From CAZAMP01 sp964486455 (GTDB taxonomy: Bacteria; Eisenbacteria; RBG-16-71-46; CAZAMP01), in assembly GCA_964486455.1 (NCBI GenBank), contig CAZAMP010000015.1:23623-87622 (forward strand): a DNA stretch of 64,000 nucleotides, given 5' to 3'. Under the pieces are notes generated by a model, which saw only the letters and a list, made by a program, of their open reading frames with translations, was not told the origin of the DNA and ran no database searches. Of this stretch, positions 59,625 to 64,000 are shown piece by piece (within the stretch, counting starts at the first letter, position 1; each line of letters begins with the position of its first letter). The position numbers were made by a program, and so were the translations under genes.

Positions 59625-61649
59625 CTAGCGAACCATCACGATCCGCTGAACATCCGATTGGGTGTCCGACACCAAACGGGCGAAGTAGACACCCGGCGAT
59701 ACCGGCACGCCGGCGTTCGTTCGGCCGTCCCACCGAACTTCGTGTTCGCCGGGCGACACGGCGGCGACAACCAACGACTTCACGCGCCGTCCCATGACGT
59801 CGTAGACGGCGAGGTCGACGTGCTGGAACTGCCCCTCCTCACCCGGCACGGTGAACGCAAGTCCCACGGAGGAGGTGAACGGCTGCGGGCGTGCTTCCGA
59901 CAGCACGATGCGCGCGACGTCCGCCGCGCCCGCCGGATCATCCACACCAAGCACGACCTCGCTATGCCAGTCCAGAATCCAGTCGTCCGGGTCGAAGATC
60001 ACGTTCGTCGGCTCGTCGGAAAGCGGCAACACGAACACCTGGGTCGTCGCCAGGCTGTCCCAGACCGTGAATCGTTCCGATCCGGAGAGGGTTTCCACCT
60101 CGATCACGATGGGCATCTTGAACGGCGGCGCGTTCTGCTGCACCTGTTCGATCTGCAATGTCAGGGTGGCCGGCTCGGGACCCGCTTCCCAACCGTATTC
60201 GTAACTCGGCCGGTTCTCGCCGTAGACCCACTGGTCGAAGAACCAGTCGAGCGTCATGCCGCTGGCCGCCTCAAAGACCTCCTCGAGGTCTTCCGTGATG
60301 GCGCTCGAGTGCTCGAAGGCGTCACGATAGTCCGCGAGCGCGTCGAAGAACACCGCGTCGCCGACGACGCCACGCAGCATGTGCAAGACCCAACCGCCCT
60401 TGTAGTAGACGACGTAGCTGAATATGTCCCACGGATCGTCCAGGTTGTACCGATAAACGGCGCCCGGGAATCCACCCGTGTCGTTGATCCAGCCCATGAA
60501 CTGCTGCAGGCCGTCGGGCGGATGCGTCTCCGCATACCACAGTGCCTCGGAGTACACGGCGAAGCCTTCGTTCAGCCAGATATCGTGCCAGGTGCCGCAC
60601 GTGACGAGATCGCCCCACCACTGATGCGCCGTTTCGTGCGCGATCATCGAGGAATGGTCGAGACAGCATTCTCCGATGCTGGTCATCGTCTGGTGCTCCA
60701 TAGCACCACCCCACGGGAACTCGGCCATGCCGTACTTCTCGTCCTCAAACGGGTACTCACCGTAGATCGTACGGAAGTACTCCATCTGCGGCACCGTGAC
60801 GCTGAAACCGTCCTGTGCCCATGCGAAGTCTTCCGGATAGACGTAGTAGTCAACCGGCACGGTATCGCCGGCGGCGGTGATGTACTCTTCCGAGAACGTG
60901 ACGTAGTTCGTGATCGCGGCCGAAATGAGATACGTCGCGATCGGATAGCTCTCGACCCAGTGAAAGGTCTTCGTGTCGCCGTTGTCGACAACTTCGACCA
61001 GTAACCCGTTCGAGGCCGCGGTCATGTCCGACGGCACGGTGAACGAAATGTCGGCGGTTGCTTTGTCGGTCGAGGTTTCCTTGCACGGCCACCAGTTTCG
61101 GGCAAACCACGGCTCGCTGAGTGTCGACGCGATCGGCGTGCCGTCATGCGTGTCGAAGCTGAAACTGAGGAGCCCCCCTTCGATGGGATGTCCCGCGTAC
61201 TGGACTCTGATCGTGAGCTGCTCGCCGTTGGCGAACGGCTGGTCCAACGTGATGTCGAGGCGGTCGCTTGTGTGGGTAAACGCGAGCGAGTTTCCATCAC
61301 GTGAGATCGCCGAGACAACCATGGCCTCCTGCAGATCGATGAACACGGTCGCGAAGTCATCGACGAGCGTGATGAGCGTGATCTCGACATCGCCGGCAAT
61401 GATCTCCGTGTCCATGTCGACGGCGATCGAAATGTCATAGTGGAGAACGTCGAAGTCCGTCGGCGGATCCGGCGGACCCGACCGGAGGTCGAACCCACCG
61501 AAACGGGCCTGCTTTGCGTTCAGACATGAATACGGCGAGTCCAGATCGGGCAACCCATCTCCGTCCGCCGCATGAAGCGGTCCGACGGCCATGGTGGTTA
61601 GTAGAAGCAGGATGGTGGTCCACCCCCGAACGACGATGGAATTGCGCAT
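59625..61649 (-). CDS. secreted M1-family aminopeptidase with FlgD-Ig sorting domain
   Basis: A 674-residue exported zinc aminopeptidase. A signal peptide ends at PLHA. The M1 N-terminal beta domain (FDVLHYDISIAVDMDTEIIAGDVEITL) and catalytic domain follow: exopeptidase motif GAMEH (315-319), zinc site HETAH (338-342) and the second Glu361 (LNEGFAVYSE). A helical region and a C-terminal FlgD-Ig domain (ARPQPFTSSVGLAF, LAVYDVMGRRV, HEVRWDGRTN, SPGVYFARL, ending in IVMVR) complete it. Type IX-like export and surface attachment are likely. The ATG at 61649 follows GGGAGG by 8 bases. Confidence 0.93.
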   Translation of the reverse strand: MRNSIVVRGWTTILLLLTTMAVGPLHAADGDGLPDLDSPYSCLNAKQARFGGFDLRSGPPDPPTDFDVLHYDISIAVDMDTEIIAGDVEITLITLVDDFATVFIDLQEAMVVSAISRDGNSLAFTHTSDRLDITLDQPFANGEQLTIRVQYAGHPIEGGLLSFSFDTHDGTPIASTLSEPWFARNWWPCKETSTDKATADISFTVPSDMTAASNGLLVEVVDNGDTKTFHWVESYPIATYLISAAITNYVTFSEEYITAAGDTVPVDYYVYPEDFAWAQDGFSVTVPQMEYFRTIYGEYPFEDEKYGMAEFPWGGAMEHQTMTSIGECCLDHSSMIAHETAHQWWGDLVTCGTWHDIWLNEGFAVYSEALWYAETHPPDGLQQFMGWINDTGGFPGAVYRYNLDDPWDIFSYVVYYKGGWVLHMLRGVVGDAVFFDALADYRDAFEHSSAITEDLEEVFEAASGMTLDWFFDQWVYGENRPSYEYGWEAGPEPATLTLQIEQVQQNAPPFKMPIVIEVETLSGSERFTVWDSLATTQVFVLPLSDEPTNVIFDPDDWILDWHSEVVLGVDDPAGAADVARIVLSEARPQPFTSSVGLAFTVPGEEGQFQHVDLAVYDVMGRRVKSLVVAAVSPGEHEVRWDGRTNAGVPVSPGVYFARLVSDTQSDVQRIVMVR

Positions 61650-61725
61650 GGATGATCCTCCCTTTGCGCGTTGCTGGCGCATGCCCCATGTTTCAAACTC
61701 ACCTGGCTCTCACCCAGGCAGGTTT

Positions 61726-61771
61726 CACTACGAGTTTATCACATGTTAATCGAAATAGCGGGAACCTGCCT
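61726..61771 (-). promoter_or_regulatory. M1 peptidase promoter flanked by a 9-bp inverted repeat
   Basis: AGGCAGGTT (61726-61734) and AACCTGCCT (61763-61771) form a perfect 9-bp inverted repeat with 28 bases between. The space holds an extended -10 box on the minus strand (TG-A-TAAACT, -10 at 61743-61748). The layout suggests an operator spanning the promoter. Confidence 0.4.
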
Positions 61772-61849
61772 CAGATCGGCCAAGACGGACGACAAGGGCC
61801 TCGTCGTTCGACAACGAGTTTGACGCGTGGAGAATCGCACGGGACTTCG

Positions 61850-62140
61850 TCAGGCGACTATCTCGAGCTGCGCACGCCAGCCGTACTTCGCGCAGATAGC
61901 GGTTGCCATCACGCGGAGCGCAGCAATCGTGCGGCCCTGCTTGCCGATCAGCTGGCTCGCGGCCCGCGAATCGTCGGGTATGACCTCAATCAGCAGCAGG
62001 CTGCCTGCGCGCGTAAATCGCACTTCACAAGTGTCAGGGTCATCTACGAGTTCGGTGATGACGCTGTGAAGGATGGCTTCGATCTCTCCCTCGGTCGTCT
62101 CCGTTCGGCGCATCTGTCGCGTGGCAACAGTAGACTTCAC
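61850..62140 (-). CDS. khpA: KH-domain RNA-binding protein (KhpA-like)
   Basis: A 96-residue protein with a single type II KH fold. The GxxG RNA-binding loop is in SQLIGKQGRTIAALRVMATAICAKYG. Other members (YlqC/KhpA) bind RNA with a KhpB partner and lie next to rpsP in many genomes; here it stands alone. GTG start at 62140 after GGAGGGA. Confidence 0.86.
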   Translation of the reverse strand: MKSTVATRQMRRTETTEGEIEAILHSVITELVDDPDTCEVRFTRAGSLLLIEVIPDDSRAASQLIGKQGRTIAALRVMATAICAKYGWRAQLEIVA

Positions 62141-62263
62141 GGTAGGGTTCCCTCCGTCCTACGGCCGATCGCTTTATCAGTCGCCCCGATAGCGAAACCA
62201 GAATACCATGTGCTCATCTGATGCAACACCAGTTTAACGATGCGCGAACCATTCGCCTGTCTT

Positions 62264-62285
62264 TTCGAACTGAACACGGTTCGAA
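62264..62285. repeat. 7-bp dyad upstream of the PLD-like gene
   Basis: TTCGAAC (62264-62270) and GTTCGAA (62279-62285) form an inverted repeat about 100 bases before the start at 62387. A TACAAT -10-like box lies downstream at 62331-62336. It may be an operator. Confidence 0.35.
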
Positions 62286-62386
62286 GTTGCGTATACCGAT
62301 CATGCGAAGTGAGATAGCCCGACCATTCGCTACAATCATGAGATCTCGAGTCGGGATATCACTGCCCCCCTAGATGGGAGACGGCA

Positions 62387-63622
62387 ATGCGAAAACAGCT
62401 GACGTCGATGTTTGTAGCCGCAACGTTTGCGGCGGTCATACACGACGCGACCGCCGAACCGATGGCGGGATTCGAGGAGTTCGAACTTGTCGAAAGCGCG
62501 CCCGTGGAAACGGGACTCGACAACGACTGGATGCGCAACACGCAGACGGTCTGGCTCGAGATGATCGACCGCGCCGAGAGGAGCCTCGACCTCGCGACGT
62601 TCTACACGTCGAACGCCGAAGGTGAAGCTCTCGAACCGATAATCCAGGCGATCGAACGGGCCGCCACCCGTGGCGTTCGCGTACGACACATCGCGGAGGA
62701 GAAGTTCTACCAGACGTACCCAACCACGCTCGATCGGCTGAACGCGCGGACCAACATCGAGGTCCGTCGCCTTCGCACCGGCGACATCATGGGCGGCGTG
62801 ATGCACGCCAAGTACTTCGTCGTCGATGGCGAGGAGCTCTACGTCGGCAGCGCCAACTTCGACTGGCGCGCCCTCGATCACATCGTCGAGTTGGGTGTGC
62901 GAATCCGAAGCCCCGAAGCGGCCCGGCGCTTCCTCGGCGTCTTCAACCTCGACTGGGAGCTTGCGGCGGGTGGGCCGCGACCGGCCGCGCCGCCAGACCC
63001 CGAATCGTCCTCGCGCGAAGGTCCCATCACGATTACAGCCGGGGGTTCGGACAGCGTATCGTTCGAGCCCGTCTTCAGTCCGATCGACTGGCTTCCCTGC
63101 GACGATTGCTGGGATGAGCCGCGGATCGTCTCGATCATCGATGGAGCTCACGACGAGATCACGCTTCAACTACTCACCTACCGCCCGGTGGGTCGCGACG
63201 GTACATACTACGACAGGCTGGAGTCCGCGCTCAGGCGGGCGGGCGCCCGAGGGGTCACCGTACAGATCATTCTCGCGGACTGGTGCAAGCGCGCATCGAC
63301 GATCCCTTACCTCAAGAGCCTGACCCTCGTCCCGAACATCACGGTGAAGCTCATCACGATTCCCGAGTGGTCGGGCGGCTTCGTTCCCTACGCGCGCGTG
63401 GTCCACGCAAAGTACCTTGTCGCCGATGCGGAGTGCGGATGGATCGGCACCAGCAACTGGGAACGCGGCTACTTTCATGACAGCCGAAACGTGGGAGTGG
63501 TCTTCGCGGGACAATCGATCGGCCGACTCCTGAGCCGCTACTTCGATACGCTCTGGGGATGCGACTACGCGTACGAGGTGAGAGCGGAAGAGGACTACAC
63601 GCCACCCAGGATCGGCCGGTAG
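62387..63622 (+). CDS. exported phospholipase D-like protein with two HKD motifs
   Basis: A 411-residue PLD-superfamily protein with a signal peptide (MRKQLTSMFVAATFAAVIHDATA). Two HKD half-sites are intact in outline: HAKYFVVDGEELYVGSANFD and HAKYLVADAECGWIGTSNWE. The two halves are separated by a Pro/Ser-rich linker and a third small region. Such proteins hydrolyse or transfer phosphodiesters in phospholipids, polyphosphates or nucleic acid; cardiolipin synthases share the fold. Export and a free periplasmic site argue against cardiolipin synthase. GGGAG lies before the ATG. Confidence 0.9.
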   Translation: MRKQLTSMFVAATFAAVIHDATAEPMAGFEEFELVESAPVETGLDNDWMRNTQTVWLEMIDRAERSLDLATFYTSNAEGEALEPIIQAIERAATRGVRVRHIAEEKFYQTYPTTLDRLNARTNIEVRRLRTGDIMGGVMHAKYFVVDGEELYVGSANFDWRALDHIVELGVRIRSPEAARRFLGVFNLDWELAAGGPRPAAPPDPESSSREGPITITAGGSDSVSFEPVFSPIDWLPCDDCWDEPRIVSIIDGAHDEITLQLLTYRPVGRDGTYYDRLESALRRAGARGVTVQIILADWCKRASTIPYLKSLTLVPNITVKLITIPEWSGGFVPYARVVHAKYLVADAECGWIGTSNWERGYFHDSRNVGVVFAGQSIGRLLSRYFDTLWGCDYAYEVRAEEDYTPPRIGR

Positions 63623-63636
63623 CCCCAAACGAAACG

Positions 63637-63667
63637 CGGGGCGCAATCTCGAACGAGATGCGCCCCG
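63637..63667 (+). terminator. hairpin after the PLD-like gene
   Basis: An 8-bp stem (63637-63644 with 63660-63667) plus ATCTC/GAGAT with a 4-base loop and one bulged A lies 15 bases after the stop. No T run follows. Confidence 0.55.
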
Positions 63668-63975
63668 ACACAGTGACTCAAGAGGAGGAAGTCCTTGAAC
63701 TAGACTCCCCCCCCCCAAAGGTTCATGACTACGCATAGGCATCGCCTCCCCCGGCAGTGCCGGCACCCGGCGTGTAGCGCCCGATCAGACGGGCACACGC
63801 CAAGGCGTTCCACGCGGCCGCGGTCCCACTGGCCCACGGCTCGGCTCGTGGCCGAAGACCGCCGAGTCGGTCGACCCAGCAAGCCCGGTGTCCCTTCGGC
63901 CGCCCCTAAGCTCAGGCAGCATACCAGATCGGGCGCGAATCGCTAGAGTTATCGTCAAGAGTTGTGTTTGAACTC
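63668..63975. other. hairpin-rich non-coding right edge
   Basis: No gene is seen in these 308 bases. A C run (63707-63716 region) and four inverted repeats stand out: CCGGCA-G-TGCCGG near 63751, a composite 12-bp stem (63769-63801), GGCC/GGCC dyad 63830-63853 with inner ACG/CGT, and GGCCGAAG (63850-63857) with CTTCGGCC (63894-63901). It may be a structured RNA or several regulatory hairpins. Confidence 0.5.
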
Positions 63976-64000
63976 CTAGGCGGCGCGCTCCTCCATGCCA
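63976..64000 (-). CDS. possible 3' end of a gene extending beyond the window
   Basis: The minus strand ends with codons reading GMEERAA and a TAG at 63976-63978. Only eight codons are visible, so this may be chance. Confidence 0.25.

Noticed and set aside
63637..63720. tmRNA or RNase P RNA at the right edge
   Set aside because: A GAGGAAGTCC string and a T-loop-like GTTCAAG caught the eye, but neither the tmRNA tRNA-like ends nor the RNase P core motifs are present.

Overview
The window is GC-rich, densely coded bacterial DNA. It carries a diderm gene set: lpxH, a tol-pal cluster, an LpoB-like lipoprotein, many lipoproteins, PorV-like and Omp85-like barrels. Three large secreted proteins (a beta-helix protein, an M6 peptidase and an M1 peptidase) end in a FlgD-Ig/type IX-like sorting domain, and a PorV/PorQ-family protein sits beside one of them. 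With ferredoxin-dependent 2-oxoglutarate oxidoreductase, complex I, flagellar stator genes and NtrYX-type regulation, this fits a candidate phylum of the FCB group (Eisenbacteria/Krumholzibacteria/Latescibacteria-like). That placement is inference; no rRNA gene is present. A run of 10 Ns at 15262-15271 marks a scaffold join, so this is probably a metagenome-assembled genome.

Layout. 1-5.5 kb: minus-strand complex I genes nuoE-J-K-L-M with their own promoter, then a TlpA-like lipoprotein. 5.8-7.7 kb: two secreted proteins of unknown function. 7.7-9.9 kb: an HPt-like gene, motA and motB behind a sigma-28-type promoter. 9.9-13.4 kb: cell-wall amidase, M23 peptidase, coiled-coil protein and lpxH. 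13.5-22 kb: secretion region with beta-helix protein, a repeat-filled gap, PorV-like protein, M6 peptidase, DUF4384 protein and FN3 lipoprotein. 22-22.85 kb: a long non-coding stretch with a possible structured RNA. 22.85-33.1 kb: regulation, with a TPR-GAF sigma-54 activator, ArsR, rlmN and an NtrY/NtrX operon that also carries an Omp85-like barrel and a DUF4390-like protein. 33.1-37.1 kb: bactofilin-like membrane protein, ECF sigma factor, enolase, ftsB and initiator tRNA. 37.2-40.8 kb: korAB. 40.8-49.3 kb: envelope lipoproteins, a radical SAM/SPASM maturase, a MacAB-like exporter lacking its ATPase, and an M29-like peptidase. 49.6-54.6 kb: tol-pal genes with two coiled-coil membrane proteins in place of tolQR. 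54.9-64 kb: EIIA protein, acyl-AMP ligase, CBS protein, B3/4 protein, malate dehydrogenase, M1 peptidase, KH protein, PLD-like protein and a hairpin-rich non-coding right edge.

Themes. Central metabolism (enolase, malate dehydrogenase, KorAB, complex I) is interleaved with envelope assembly (Tol-Pal, LpoB, LpxH, Omp85-like) and a type IX-like export module. Several transcription units have readable promoters: 17-bp-spaced sigma-70 boxes, one sigma-28 box and one sigma-54-like box. Two genes appear to be leaderless or nearly so. I see no CRISPR array, insertion sequence or prophage.
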